DNA from: Eggerthellales bacterium
GTDB lineage: Bacteria; Actinomycetota; Coriobacteriia; Coriobacteriales; Eggerthellaceae
Length of the DNA stretch: 51,319 nt
NCBI GenBank assembly: GCA_029101185.1
Contig: JAQXQN010000050.1
Location: 1-51,319, forward strand
Direction: 5' to 3'
The position numbers were made by a program, and so were the translations under genes. The notes beneath the pieces are model-generated. The model made no database searches. It was given only the letters and a program-made list of their open reading frames with translations, and had not been told where the DNA came from. Shown in pieces: positions 8,366 to 16,869 of this stretch (positions are counted from its first letter, which is position 1; every line of letters starts with the position of its first letter).

Positions 8366-9115
8366 ATGCTACGACCCTTAGACATACTCGCCTACGCCAA
8401 ACACTCATTTGCCAGCCTCACCATATCCGAGCTTCTTCTCTGGATTGGATCTATGGCCATTCTCACCTGCTCATACATTGCCAGCGGCGCAGGATCTACC
8501 CTCTCCCTCATCTCCACCCTGCTTGGGGCCACCTGTCTGATCTTCATGGCCAAAGGAAACGCCATCGGCCACATCTTCGGCATTGGGTTCATCATTACCT
8601 ACGCCATTGTGGCCTGGGGTTTTTGTTATTGGGGCGAAGTCCTCACCTATCTGGGCATGTCCCTGCCAAGCACCCTGTTCGCCCTGATCTCCTGGGTCCG
8701 CCATCCCGTAAAGACCGGAGAAGGAGGTCCGCGGGAATCAAGCTCCCACGTGGCGGAAGTGCAGGTCTCCCACCTTTCTCCGGCAAAGTTTGCCGCACTT
8801 CTGGCCATTTCCGCAGTGGTCACCGTGGTCTTTTACTTCCTGCTTGGCGCCCTTGACACCCCAAATCTTGTGGTGAGCACTATCTCGGTTACCACGAGCA
8901 TGCTCGGCGCGGGACTGATGTTTATGCGCAGTCCCTATTACGCCCTGGGATACATGGCCAATGACCTGGTGCTTATCCTGCTTTGGATCCTAGCCTGTAT
9001 GGAGGATATTTCCTATCTGCCGGTGGTGGCAAACTTCGCGGTGTTTCTTGCCAACGATTTCTACGGCTTCCTTAACTGGCAGCGCATGAAGCGGCGCCAG
9101 TTGTCCTCGGACTAG
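8366..9115 (+). CDS. pnuC: Nicotinamide riboside/mononucleotide transporter PnuC
   Basis: Integral membrane transporter of 249 residues, the normal PnuC length, with about seven or eight hydrophobic segments. Family marks include the aromatic WGFCYWGEVLTYLGM segment followed by the LISWVRHPVK loop, and the C-terminal NDFYGFLNWQRMKRRQ. It imports an NAD precursor (nicotinamide riboside in most PnuC proteins) for salvage. The start at 8366 is set by homology; the frame stays open for about 290 bases upstream, but that segment is Pro/Ala-rich repeat translation. It is convergent with queA. No NadR kinase gene or riboswitch is visible nearby. Confidence 0.9.
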   Translation: MLRPLDILAYAKHSFASLTISELLLWIGSMAILTCSYIASGAGSTLSLISTLLGATCLIFMAKGNAIGHIFGIGFIITYAIVAWGFCYWGEVLTYLGMSLPSTLFALISWVRHPVKTGEGGPRESSSHVAEVQVSHLSPAKFAALLAISAVVTVVFYFLLGALDTPNLVVSTISVTTSMLGAGLMFMRSPYYALGYMANDLVLILLWILACMEDISYLPVVANFAVFLANDFYGFLNWQRMKRRQLSSD

Positions 9116-9126
9116 CCCGCCACACA

Positions 9127-9184
9127 AACCGCCCAAGGCCGAACCGCCTAGAGCAAAATCACCCAGGGCAAAACCACCCAAGAC
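9127..9184. repeat. 15-bp imperfect tandem repeat x4 abutting the queA stop
   Basis: Four diverged 15-bp units of the form AACCRCCCAAGRCNR run from just after pnuC to the base before the queA stop codon. The array fills the whole convergent gap, and no classical terminator is seen there. Confidence 0.6.
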
Positions 9185-10270
9185 CTACTTGAGCAGCATG
9201 GCATCCCCGAAGCTGAAGAACCGATACTCCTGCGCTACCGCGTGCCGGTACGCCGCCATGACCTTCTCCCGGTCACTAAAGGCACTCACCAGCATCAGTA
9301 GGGTAGACCGGGGCACATGGAAGTTGGTAATCAGGGCATCAACCACCCCAAACTCGTACCCGGGAAGGATATAGAGGCTGGTTGCCTCCCTATCCCGAGG
9401 ACGCAGGCAGCCCGCCTGCCTGTCAAAGGCGCTCTCAAGGGACCTTACCGACGTGGTACCAACCGCCACTACTTTATTGCCCCGGTCGTGAGCGGCATTG
9501 CAGGCATCGATGGTCTGCTGGCTTACGGTGTAGTACTCGGTATGGATGATGTGCTCGGCGGGGTCCTCCTCATCCACGATGCGGAAGGTATCCAGCCCCA
9601 CTTCCAGCTCAACGGTGCACCACTGCACGCCCTTCGCCTTGCACTGCTCAATCAGCTCAGGGGTGAAATGCAGCCCCGCAGTTGGCGCCGCCGCGGAGGT
9701 CTCCGCCTTCGCGTATACCGTCTGATACATCTCCTCGTCTCCCACATAGCCCTTGATATAGGGAGGCAGAGGGGTGTGACCCACCGCATGCAGGGCCTCA
9801 TCAAGACTGGGAAGGTCCGTGGTCAGTCGAGCAATCCGCTCACCTCGTCCCTGGTTGGCTCCCCAGTCCACAATCTCGGCGCTTAACGCCACGTTGCCCT
9901 CGGCGTCGCAGAAGTCCACCGCCGCTCCGGTTCCAGGCTTCAGGCGCTTGCCAGGCTTGACCAGCACCTCCCAAATGGCCTTATTGCTGGTCTTCGGCTC
10001 CAGGTCAAAGCGCTCCCGCAGCAAGAACACCTCCGCCGCGCCGCCAGTGCCCCGCTTTGCGCCGAGCAGTCGGGCAGGCATGACCCGGGTCTCGTTTGCC
10101 ACCAGCACATCACCGGGCTCCAGATAGTCGATGATGTCCCGAAACACCCTATCCTCCACCTGGCCCGTTTCCCGGTCCATAACCAGAAGCTTGCACTGGT
10201 CCCTGATGGGGGCAGGGGCCTGGGCAATGCGCTCCTCGGGAAGCTGATAATCAAAATCGTCGGTTCTCAT
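9185..10270 (-). CDS. queA: S-adenosylmethionine:tRNA ribosyltransferase-isomerase QueA
   Basis: Transfers and isomerises the ribosyl group of SAM onto preQ1-tRNA to give epoxyqueuosine in tRNAs with a GUN anticodon. The 361-residue length fits the family. Signatures include FDYQLPEERIAQAP at the N-terminus, ANETRVMPARLLG, AAPTAGLHFTPELI and GTTSVRSLES. AAGGA precedes the ATG. It lies directly downstream of queH on the same strand with 56 bases between them, so the two last steps of queuosine synthesis form one unit. Confidence 0.96.
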   Translation of the reverse strand: MRTDDFDYQLPEERIAQAPAPIRDQCKLLVMDRETGQVEDRVFRDIIDYLEPGDVLVANETRVMPARLLGAKRGTGGAAEVFLLRERFDLEPKTSNKAIWEVLVKPGKRLKPGTGAAVDFCDAEGNVALSAEIVDWGANQGRGERIARLTTDLPSLDEALHAVGHTPLPPYIKGYVGDEEMYQTVYAKAETSAAAPTAGLHFTPELIEQCKAKGVQWCTVELEVGLDTFRIVDEEDPAEHIIHTEYYTVSQQTIDACNAAHDRGNKVVAVGTTSVRSLESAFDRQAGCLRPRDREATSLYILPGYEFGVVDALITNFHVPRSTLLMLVSAFSDREKVMAAYRHAVAQEYRFFSFGDAMLLK

Positions 10271-10326
10271 GGGGTGTCCTTAACTCATGGATGATTGGAT
10301 GATGTCAGAATCGTGCTCAATGCGTG

Positions 10327-11061
10327 CTAGAAATCCTGATCTGTGCGCTGGGCCTGCTTGTATGCCTTCAAGGCGGCGCGCTGGGCAGCACGCTTCGCCT
10401 GGTATGCAGCCTTCTGCCTGGCCGCTTCGGCTCGCTGCTCCTGGGCAATCTTGTCTTGATCGGCCCTCAACGCCGCCGCACGCTCCTTTTGCTCCTTGCG
10501 CTGCTGGGCACGCTCCTGCCTCTCGCGCCTGGCCTCCGCATCCGACAGGGAGCATCCGCAGTAGTTCTGCCGATACATCCCCATTGCCCGGCTGAGCTTT
10601 GTCGCCTGGGGGTAGTAGGGGGTGAAATCCCGAAACACCGCCGTGAGGCCCCAGGGTTGGCAAGCCCGATTCAGTTCCTCCTCGATGACGGGGATGTACT
10701 GGTAGGGGCTCACGTCAAGGGTGGTGGACAGTCCTTCAAAGCCATGGGTTGCGGCGAAGCGTGCTGCCTCCTCAAGGCGCAGCCGATAGCACTGTCGGCA
10801 CCGTTGCTGCCGGGTTTCTGGATTATCCCCAAACACCCCGGCCACCCGCGCCCAAGACTGGGGGTCGTAGATGCCCTCCACCAGTTCGATGCCTTGGGAT
10901 TGACAGTAATCCACCAGCACCGCAAGGCGCTTATCGTACTCGGAGCGAGGATGGATGTTTGAATTGTTGTAGGAGACCGTGATGTCATGGCCCTCCTGCG
11001 CAAGGATCCTCAGCGGTTCAAGGGTGCACGGAGCGCAGCAGGCGTGTAACAGCAGTTTCAC
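10327..11061 (-). CDS. queH: Epoxyqueuosine reductase QueH with basic C-terminal coiled coil
   Basis: Non-cobalamin epoxyqueuosine reductase (DUF208 family), which completes queuosine in tRNA. The metal-binding cysteines are clear: HACCAPC at residues 6-12, CRQC at 88-91 and YCGC at 167-170. The catalytic part ends near 175; residues 176-244 form an Ala/Lys/Arg/Gln-rich, probably helical tail not needed in the family core, perhaps for tRNA contact. The GTG start at 11061 has GGGGGAG upstream. The partner queA follows. Confidence 0.92.
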   Translation of the reverse strand: MKLLLHACCAPCTLEPLRILAQEGHDITVSYNNSNIHPRSEYDKRLAVLVDYCQSQGIELVEGIYDPQSWARVAGVFGDNPETRQQRCRQCYRLRLEEAARFAATHGFEGLSTTLDVSPYQYIPVIEEELNRACQPWGLTAVFRDFTPYYPQATKLSRAMGMYRQNYCGCSLSDAEARRERQERAQQRKEQKERAAALRADQDKIAQEQRAEAARQKAAYQAKRAAQRAALKAYKQAQRTDQDF

Positions 11062-11159
11062 GATTCTCCCCCTTATCCGCTTAATTCATGATTCCCGCAA
11101 CAACTGGCCTATACTAGCACGTTATAACCTGAGCTTCCCCATTTCCAGAAAGGCACGAC

Positions 11160-11981
11160 ATGACGCATACGGCAAACCCCCTCTACAACCAGGACACCAG
11201 TTGCGTGATGGAGGCGGACGGCGCGGCCTGCACCCAGGCGGACAGAGGCTACGCCATGGTCTTTTTCGACCTAGACGGCACCCTGCTTTCCATGGACACC
11301 TCGGATTTCATGCACCATTACATGGGCAAACTCATGCGCCATTGCGCAGGATGCGGGTTTGACCCCCAACTGACCCAGCAGGCCCTCATGGCAGGCATCT
11401 CCGCCATGGCAAAGGACGACACCCCTGCCACCAACGACCAGGTGTTCTGGGCGGCATTCAACGCAGCCATGGGGCTTGACTCCAACTCCGATGCCTATCA
11501 GCGGATTCAGGACATGTTCCTGTCCTTCTACGCCACCGAGTTTCTCACCATTGGCCAGCTTTCCGAGGTCAACCCCCATATCGTGAAGGCAGTTGAGACT
11601 ATCAAGGGCAAAGGGTACCGCATGGCCGTTGCCACCATGCCCATGTTTCCCCTTGATGCCGTACACGCCCGCGTCCGCTGGGCAGGACTTGACCCTGAAG
11701 ATTTCGAATTCATCACCCACTACGAGTCAAGCGCCTCGGTCAAACCAAAGCTCTCCTTCTATCAGGAATGCCTGGATAAGGCGGGCGTTTCACCTGATGA
11801 GGCCCTGATGGTGGGCAACAACTCCCGGGAAGACGGTGCCGCCACCCAGCTTGGGATTGACCTGTACCTGATCACAGACCACCTGATCAGGCAGGAAGGG
11901 GGCGTGAAGCTCTCCTCGGTCAAGCATGGAACCTCGGCGGACTTTGTCACCTTTGCCCAAAGCCTCCCTGCGCTCAATTAG
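11160..11981 (+). CDS. HAD-superfamily hydrolase
   Basis: Cytosolic phosphatase-like protein of 273 residues. HAD motif I is FFDLDGTLL (Asp 37 and Asp 39), motif II lies in MAVATMPM, the motif III lysine is in SVKPKLSFY, and motif IV is MVGNNSREDGAA. A helical cap domain lies between motif I and motif II (about residues 50-150). The N-terminus has about 30 extra residues before motif I. AGAAAGG lies about eight bases before the ATG. Substrate cannot be told from sequence. Its 3' end is part of a 17-bp tandem array. Confidence 0.88.
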   Translation: MTHTANPLYNQDTSCVMEADGAACTQADRGYAMVFFDLDGTLLSMDTSDFMHHYMGKLMRHCAGCGFDPQLTQQALMAGISAMAKDDTPATNDQVFWAAFNAAMGLDSNSDAYQRIQDMFLSFYATEFLTIGQLSEVNPHIVKAVETIKGKGYRMAVATMPMFPLDAVHARVRWAGLDPEDFEFITHYESSASVKPKLSFYQECLDKAGVSPDEALMVGNNSREDGAATQLGIDLYLITDHLIRQEGGVKLSSVKHGTSADFVTFAQSLPALN

Positions 11982-12037
11982 GGGCCACACTCAAATAGGG
12001 ACCGCATTGAACTAGGAACCACGCTCAATTAGGAAAC
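11973..12037. repeat. 17-bp tandem repeat x3.8 that includes the HAD gene stop codon
   Basis: The last codons and stop of the HAD gene (CTCAATTAG) form the start of the first 17-bp unit; three further diverged units follow at 11990, 12007 and 12024, ending in CTCAATTAGGAAAC. The repeats therefore appear to derive from the gene's own 3' end. Confidence 0.75.
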
Positions 12038-12042
12038 AAGAA

Positions 12043-12071
12043 GCCCGCATCCAGACCACCTGGGTGCGGGC
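12043..12071. terminator. Hairpin between convergent HAD and cold-shock genes
   Basis: 12-bp stem (GCCCGCATCCAG / CTGGGTGCGGGC, one G-T pair) with a five-base loop. On the minus strand it is followed by TTCTTGTTTCC, so it most likely terminates the cold-shock transcript; it may act in both directions. Confidence 0.65.
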
Positions 12072-12136
12072 AGGTTTAACCGTTCTGTGCGTCAGATGCC
12101 TCTATGATGGCGAAGCGTCCAGACAAGAACCGAGCA

Positions 12137-12340
12137 CTACAGCTTTACTACGTTGCTGGCCTGCTTCTTGCCGTTTTGACCCTCGGTCACCTCAAAGGAA
12201 ACCTTCTGGCCCTCATCAAGAGTGCGATACCCGTCCATCTTGATCTCGGAGAAGTGGACGAACAGATCGTCCCCGCCCTCCTGAGAAATGAACCCGTACC
12301 CTTTCTCGGCGTTAAACCATTTCACAGTACCTACAGCCAT
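12137..12340 (-). CDS. Cold-shock domain protein (CspA family)
   Basis: Single-stranded nucleic-acid binding OB-fold protein of 67 residues, the standard CspA size. It begins [18 protein letters not shown] and contains both RNA-binding motifs, KGYGFI and LFVHFSEI. The start at 12340 is fixed by homology and by AGGGGG a few bases upstream. A promoter about 165 bases further up gives a long 5' leader, as is usual for cold-shock mRNAs. One CGAAGCGT motif sits between its stop codon and the hairpin terminator. Confidence 0.96.
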   Translation of the reverse strand: MAVGTVKWFNAEKGYGFISQEGGDDLFVHFSEIKMDGYRTLDEGQKVSFEVTEGQNGKKQASNVVKL

Positions 12341-12539
12341 CACTGGCCCCCTCTCATCCTCCCACCCATGGAGGCATACAGCCGGACAATCCGGCAACTC
12401 CCGAGGGTCTATCTCTCCCCGGGTAACGCACGGGCCAATGTGAAGAAAGTTGGTGTAGAGCAAGATTGAATTGCGCTTTTGTACCTCCCGCACAAATCAC
12501 CCACGATGTGCTTATACGCTTTTTGATCCCACTAATCAA
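12341..12539 (-). promoter_or_regulatory. Cold-shock gene promoter and long 5' leader
   Basis: On the minus strand TTGATT (12534-12539), a 17-bp spacer and TATAAG (12511-12516) make a good sigma-70 type promoter. Transcription from about 12504 gives a leader of about 164 nt before the ATG. Long leaders of csp genes often act as RNA thermosensors; that role is inferred here. The AT-rich 120 bp further upstream (to 12663) holds a short palindrome (AAATTAG-T-CTAATTT) and no gene. Confidence 0.65.
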
Positions 12540-12663
12540 TAACGCAAATAGTAAATTAGTCTAATTTTTTCAATAATGCCTGATGGAGATTGAAGTCAGC
12601 CCAGTTCATTAACGAGAAAAACTATTCACTGTCCCAAAACTCGCACACCTCAGACCTGGAAGG

Positions 12664-13074
12664 CTACCCCTCCTGCAAAGACAGAGCCAGCTGCTCAAGC
12701 TCCTCAGCCGTGGGCACATAGGAGGGGTCAAAGGGCTCCATCCCGTACTCACTCATGAGACATTCCGCCTGCCGCAACCGTAGATCCCCCGTATCTTCAT
12801 CCCCCGCCTGGCGCAGGTACCAGGCCTGCAAGACAAGGGTTCTGGCAACGTATTCCACCACCCGAGGGTCAACTCCCGATACCGACATCACCATTGAGAA
12901 GCTATCCGGGTTCAAGGTCAGCAAGGTGCTCATGTCAAGATCCAGCGCATCCGAGAGTATCTCTTCAAGATCATCGGAGGCCCGAGCGGGGGTCTTGACC
13001 TGGTGGATGAGGTTGCGCTGCATGCCCGCAATGAGCATGCCAATCAGGCGCATCAGATAGTCCTGCTGCAGCAC
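12664..13074 (-). CDS. Small helical protein of unknown function (possibly DUF6483-like)
   Basis: 136 residues, predicted all-helical and cytosolic, with N-terminus MLQQDYLMRLIGMLIAGMQ and an acidic C-terminal half. The pattern DYxMRxI at the N-terminus recalls the DUF6483 group, but this is from memory. The GTG start directly follows the ruvB stop codon (TAAGTG) and GGAGG lies five bases upstream inside ruvB, so it is translationally coupled to ruvB as the last gene of the ruv operon. Confidence 0.75.
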   Translation of the reverse strand: MLQQDYLMRLIGMLIAGMQRNLIHQVKTPARASDDLEEILSDALDLDMSTLLTLNPDSFSMVMSVSGVDPRVVEYVARTLVLQAWYLRQAGDEDTGDLRLRQAECLMSEYGMEPFDPSYVPTAEELEQLALSLQEG

Positions 13075-14151
13075 TTACGCCTCCGTTCCGGGCCTGCGCA
13101 CTCCAAGGTGCTCGAATGCTCTATCAGTGGCAACCCTGCCCTTTGGTGTGCGCATAATCAACCCCTGTTGGATCAAGAAGGGCTCATACACATCCTCAAC
13201 GGTATCGGGATCCTCAGACAGGGCGGAAGAAAGGGTGGTAAGACCCACCGGCCTGCCCGAGAAGCTGACGCAGAGCAACTCAAGGATGCGGTTATCCAAA
13301 TTATCAAGACCCAGGGAGTCCACCTCAAAAAAGCTCAATGCAGCGGCGGCGGTGTCCTCATCAATACGATGCTTGCCAAGCACCTGAGCCCAGTCCCGCA
13401 CCCGCTTGAGCAGCCTGTTGGCAAGACGGGGCGTTCCTCTGCTGCGGCGGGCAATCTCAAGGGCCCCCTCCTGGTCAATCAGGACATCTAGGATTCCTGC
13501 AGATCTGATCACGATATCCGCAAGCTCCTCAGGCGTGTAATAGTCCAGCCGAAACACGATGCCAAACCTATCCCGCAACGGTCCGGTAAGCAGACCGGTG
13601 CGGGTTGTTGCGCCAATCAGGGTGAAATGGGGCAGGTCAAGACGGATGGAGCGGGCTGCCGGGCCCTTGCCCACCACGATGTCCAAGACACAATCCTCAA
13701 GGGCGGGATAGAGCACCTCTTCCACCTGCCGATTCAGGCGGTGGATCTCATCGATAAAGAGCACGTCCCCTTCTTCAAGGTTGGTGAGAATGGCCGCAAG
13801 ATCTCCCGGCCGAGCAATTGCCGGACCCGACGTGGTTTTGATGCTTGCCCCCAACTCATTTGCGACCACCTGGGCTAGCGTGGTCTTTCCTAGGCCCGGA
13901 GGCCCGCTGAACAACACGTGATCCATACATTCCCCGCGCTGTTTGGCGGCCTGAATGAGGATGGATAGGGACTCCTTCACCCGAGTCTGACCAAGGTAAT
14001 CCCCCAGAAACTTTGGGCGGAGTGACCTGTCAAGCACCAGGTCATCCTCCACCAACTCAGGGGTGACCGATCTTGTACGGCCCGTGCCTGCAACCGCCGA
14101 TCCAGCGCCGGACTCATACACCAGCCCCTCTATACCCAAAATGTCTGCCAT
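13075..14151 (-). CDS. ruvB: Holliday junction branch-migration ATPase RuvB
   Basis: AAA+ motor that drives Holliday junction branch migration with RuvA. The 358-residue protein has [14 protein letters not shown] at the start of the AAA+ core, Walker A GPPGLGKT, Walker B and DEIH box [10 protein letters not shown], sensor 1 GATTRTGLL and arginine finger region GPLRDRFG, then the C-terminal winged-helix domain. The ATG at 14151 is preferred; an alternative GTG lies two codons upstream. It follows ruvA by 19 bases. Confidence 0.97.
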   Translation of the reverse strand: MADILGIEGLVYESGAGSAVAGTGRTRSVTPELVEDDLVLDRSLRPKFLGDYLGQTRVKESLSILIQAAKQRGECMDHVLFSGPPGLGKTTLAQVVANELGASIKTTSGPAIARPGDLAAILTNLEEGDVLFIDEIHRLNRQVEEVLYPALEDCVLDIVVGKGPAARSIRLDLPHFTLIGATTRTGLLTGPLRDRFGIVFRLDYYTPEELADIVIRSAGILDVLIDQEGALEIARRSRGTPRLANRLLKRVRDWAQVLGKHRIDEDTAAAALSFFEVDSLGLDNLDNRILELLCVSFSGRPVGLTTLSSALSEDPDTVEDVYEPFLIQQGLIMRTPKGRVATDRAFEHLGVRRPGTEA

Positions 14152-14170
14152 ACCCACTCCGAACTATCGC

Positions 14171-14773
14171 CTACAGCGCCGATGATCCCAGACGTTTCAG
14201 TGCGTATTGTAGCAATGCGCCTTCCGTGGTGGCCGTTTCCGGAGCACCCTTCAGGGCCAGTTGGGCCTCTGCAGAGGTGAACCCCATAGACAGCAGGGCC
14301 TCCTGAGCCGAAGCCACCAGTGCCGCCGCCTGGTTGCCCGATGAGGCAAACAGATCCGCCTGCCCAGACGCCGAGGCATCAATGCTGCCCTTCAGTTCAA
14401 GAATGATGCGCTGGGCCGTTTTCTTCCCCACTCCGGGAATAGTGGCTATCGATTTATCATCCTGAGCAGCAATGGCCGACACTAGGCTTTCTGGAGAAAA
14501 GGTGCTCAGGGCGGACATTGCCGCCTTAGGTCCGACACCGGAAACCCCAATGAGCCGAGTAAACATGACCCGGGCATCCTGGGAAAGAAACCCATAGAGT
14601 TGCATGGCGTCCTCACGGACGGACATGTGGGTGAGTACCGTATACTCCTCCCCACATTGCATCCTGCCCCTATCCGTGACGCACATGAACACCTCAAAGC
14701 CCACGCCCTGCACGTCAAGGTAGACACTTTCCGTGCCAAACCCTGCGCAGGTTCCTCTCAGGAAGGTTATCAT
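14171..14773 (-). CDS. ruvA: Holliday junction DNA-binding protein RuvA
   Basis: Tetrameric junction-binding subunit of RuvABC, 200 residues. The N-terminal OB fold starts MITFLRGT, followed by two helix-hairpin-helix motifs (LIGVSGVGPKAA and IATIPGVGKKTAQRI) and a C-terminal domain that contacts RuvB (SAQEALLSMGFTSAEA). The start at 14773 is set by homology with an AG-rich ribosome site upstream; the longer open frame has no support. It lies between ruvC and ruvB. Confidence 0.97.
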   Translation of the reverse strand: MITFLRGTCAGFGTESVYLDVQGVGFEVFMCVTDRGRMQCGEEYTVLTHMSVREDAMQLYGFLSQDARVMFTRLIGVSGVGPKAAMSALSTFSPESLVSAIAAQDDKSIATIPGVGKKTAQRIILELKGSIDASASGQADLFASSGNQAAALVASAQEALLSMGFTSAEAQLALKGAPETATTEGALLQYALKRLGSSAL

Positions 14774-14858
14774 CCCCTCTTCCCTTCTCTTACCGCCCCG
14801 AACACCAAACGCGTTGCACGATTCGCTCCACAATCGACCCCCCGTCAGTAGGCCCAAA

Positions 14859-15365
14859 CTAGAGCCTAGCGTCTGCCCAGTCTGGGCCATGGGTCACATA
14901 GGTAATTGCCGCAGCAAGGGCATCCGCCGCATGATCAGGCGATGGGACCTGAGGAAGACCCAAGATTTGCTGGACCATGTACTGCACCTGATATTTGTCT
15001 GCGGTGCCCTCTCCCACTACGGCAAGCTTGATTTTTGACGGAGCAAACTCCGCAACCCTCAGACCGCCTTCCGCGGCAGCCACCAGGACTGCACCCCGGG
15101 CCTGCCCAGTGGGAAGAGCGGATTGGGTGTTTGCCCCAAAGTAAATCTTCTCAATGCCCAGACAGGTGGGGCCGTAGCGTTTTACCACCATGCTGATCTG
15201 GTCATGGAGCTTGAGCAGCCTGTACGCCAGGTCTTGGTCCTTGGAGGTGGATACGCAGCCGTATGCAAGGCAGCTTAGCCGAGGACCCTGTTGGCGGATA
15301 ACCCCCCAGCCTGTGTTTTGTAGGCCCGGGTCAATGCCAAGAATGACCCGATCCGATACCGGCAT
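14859..15365 (-). CDS. ruvC: Crossover junction endodeoxyribonuclease RuvC
   Basis: RNase H-fold resolvase of 168 residues. The acidic catalytic residues are visible in LGIDPGLQNTGWG, CLGIEKIYFG and PDHAADALAAA. It is the first gene of the ruvCAB group, 85 bases upstream of ruvA, and carries an SOS box about 60 bases before its ATG, so the group is likely LexA-controlled. Confidence 0.96.
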   Translation of the reverse strand: MPVSDRVILGIDPGLQNTGWGVIRQQGPRLSCLAYGCVSTSKDQDLAYRLLKLHDQISMVVKRYGPTCLGIEKIYFGANTQSALPTGQARGAVLVAAAEGGLRVAEFAPSKIKLAVVGEGTADKYQVQYMVQQILGLPQVPSPDHAADALAAAITYVTHGPDWADARL

Positions 15366-15422
15366 GATTCACACCCCCTTGCACCCTCAGGCACCCGCGT
15401 GATTCTCACGCAGACTCATCTA

Positions 15423-15444
15423 CAAACGTTTGTTCGCAATGATA
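15423..15444 (-). promoter_or_regulatory. LexA (SOS) box and -10 element of ruvCAB
   Basis: On the minus strand CGAACAAACGTTTG (15423-15436) matches the Gram-positive/actinobacterial LexA consensus CGAACRNRYGTTYG. It lies just downstream of TATCAT (15439-15444), a plausible -10 box, so bound LexA would cover the transcription start. A second, partial half-site (GCGAACATCTGTGC) lies immediately upstream. Confidence 0.8.
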
Positions 15445-15494
15445 GCACAGATGTTCGCATGTCCAGGGGACAGACTCAATTTGCGAAAAAATGC

Positions 15495-16649
15495 CTATTC
15501 CCGGGTCCTGCCCACTGGGGTGACCGCGGCGGACTCTCCAGGTGCCGTACCCTTGATAAATTCGTTACCCGCGGGAATGGCGCATCGGACAGCAACAATG
15601 CGTTCCTTGAGATTGGCATCAGGGTCAGACACAGGCTCACGCAGGGCTTCTCCCCTAAACGTCCTGGTCATGTTAATGAGCACCGCTCCCACAAAGAAGG
15701 GCATCCAAAACACCAAGGCCCGATAGCACAGCACCGCCGCCATACCGCGGCCCATAAGCACCCCGTAGGCGCCAAAGAGCGCAACCACCGCGGCCTCCAC
15801 AAAGCCAACGCCCTGGGGCACGGGAGTCACCATGGCAACCAAGGTTGCCACCACATATCCGCACACCAGCACCAGAGGATCCTCAATGCCAAACGCCACT
15901 CCGCACAGGACAAACGCGGTCAGTTCAAAGGCGCTGGCCACCACCGAGCACGCAAAGGCCGCAATCGCTGGCCATGGATTATGTCGAACAATCCTGCCCG
16001 CATCAACAAAGGACTCCACCACGCCTCGGGCCCAAGGCTGCAGAGGATTGCGGCGTATTGCCACCAGCAGCCGATTGACGGCCCTCTCCACAGGAGTCAA
16101 AAGTCGCACCACAGCCTCCGGCTTTTTGCAGGCCAGGTACAAAATCATCACCATCACCAGGATGATGCATGCCACCACAGCCCCCATCAGGGCCCATTGA
16201 GGTGAGAGCCTGCCGGTGAATTGAAGGTTGGCAAACCCCAGCAGCATAATGACCAGGAATCCCGTATCCACGGTAATCTGCATCAGCAGAGAGGCCGATG
16301 TGGCCTTTCCCACAGGAATCCCCCTGCGTCGGGCGTCGTCTACCACCAGCGTAGCACCGGCAATATTCAGCGAGGGTGCCACCGTGTTCATAAAGAAGGA
16401 GCCGAACACCAGCGGCAGGGCGTTGCGAGCGCGCATGCGCTCACCCACCGCTTTAAAGCAGAAATGGTACGCCCAGCTTTGAGCCAGATATTTACCCAGT
16501 TGAGAGACTACCGCCGCTAGCAGGGGCGCCGTAAGTGCGCCAGCCGCAACAAGGCGCAAATCCGCCAGCTGGTCTCCCCGCGCAAGCAGCACGCACAGGA
16601 CCACGATGATCACAATGCCCAGTAATATGTAACGCAGACTGTGCTTCAC
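15495..16649 (-). CDS. Flippase-like membrane protein (UPF0104 / LPG-synthase TM family)
   Basis: 384-residue integral membrane protein with about eight hydrophobic helices. It resembles the transmembrane part of lysylphosphatidylglycerol synthase (family UPF0104), with FGSFFMNTVAPS in an early helix pair and VTPVPQGVGFVEAAVVALF in the later one. It has no synthase domain, so a lipid-flipping role is inferred from the family. The GTG at 16649 follows AAGGA by five bases; a longer open frame upstream is cysteine- and arginine-rich and not family-like. The last 50 residues are a cytoplasmic tail. Confidence 0.8.
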   Translation of the reverse strand: MKHSLRYILLGIVIIVVLCVLLARGDQLADLRLVAAGALTAPLLAAVVSQLGKYLAQSWAYHFCFKAVGERMRARNALPLVFGSFFMNTVAPSLNIAGATLVVDDARRRGIPVGKATSASLLMQITVDTGFLVIMLLGFANLQFTGRLSPQWALMGAVVACIILVMVMILYLACKKPEAVVRLLTPVERAVNRLLVAIRRNPLQPWARGVVESFVDAGRIVRHNPWPAIAAFACSVVASAFELTAFVLCGVAFGIEDPLVLVCGYVVATLVAMVTPVPQGVGFVEAAVVALFGAYGVLMGRGMAAVLCYRALVFWMPFFVGAVLINMTRTFRGEALREPVSDPDANLKERIVAVRCAIPAGNEFIKGTAPGESAAVTPVGRTRE

Positions 16650-16755
16650 AGATGTCCTTGAAAAACTAAGCGCGCCGCACAGGACGCTTCGACAGGAAAT
16701 GCATGGGGCGAGCCCCAATAACGCACTGGACAAACCCCGAAGGCATGCTCGACAA

Positions 16756-16784
16756 ACTCTAGCGATACCAGGCGAAACGGTCAA
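16756..16784 (-). promoter_or_regulatory. Promoter for the flippase-like gene
   Basis: Minus strand TTGACC (16779-16784), 17-bp spacer, TAGAGT (16756-16761), about 107 bases upstream of the GTG start. An ACGCTTCG copy (16684-16691) lies in the leader. Confidence 0.45.
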
Positions 16785-16817
16785 AGCCTGGGGTGGTTTC
16801 GTTATTGCAACGTGAAC

Positions 16818-16847
16818 AAAAAGACCCGACCGCAGTGCGGCCGGGCC
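16818..16847 (-). terminator. Rho-independent terminator of yebC
   Basis: Minus strand stem CCCGGCCGCA / GCGGTCGGG with a very short loop and one G-U pair, followed by TTTTTG, about 22 bases after the yebC stop codon. Confidence 0.8.
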
Positions 16848-16869
16848 CAAAAGCGACACTCAGTAAGGC

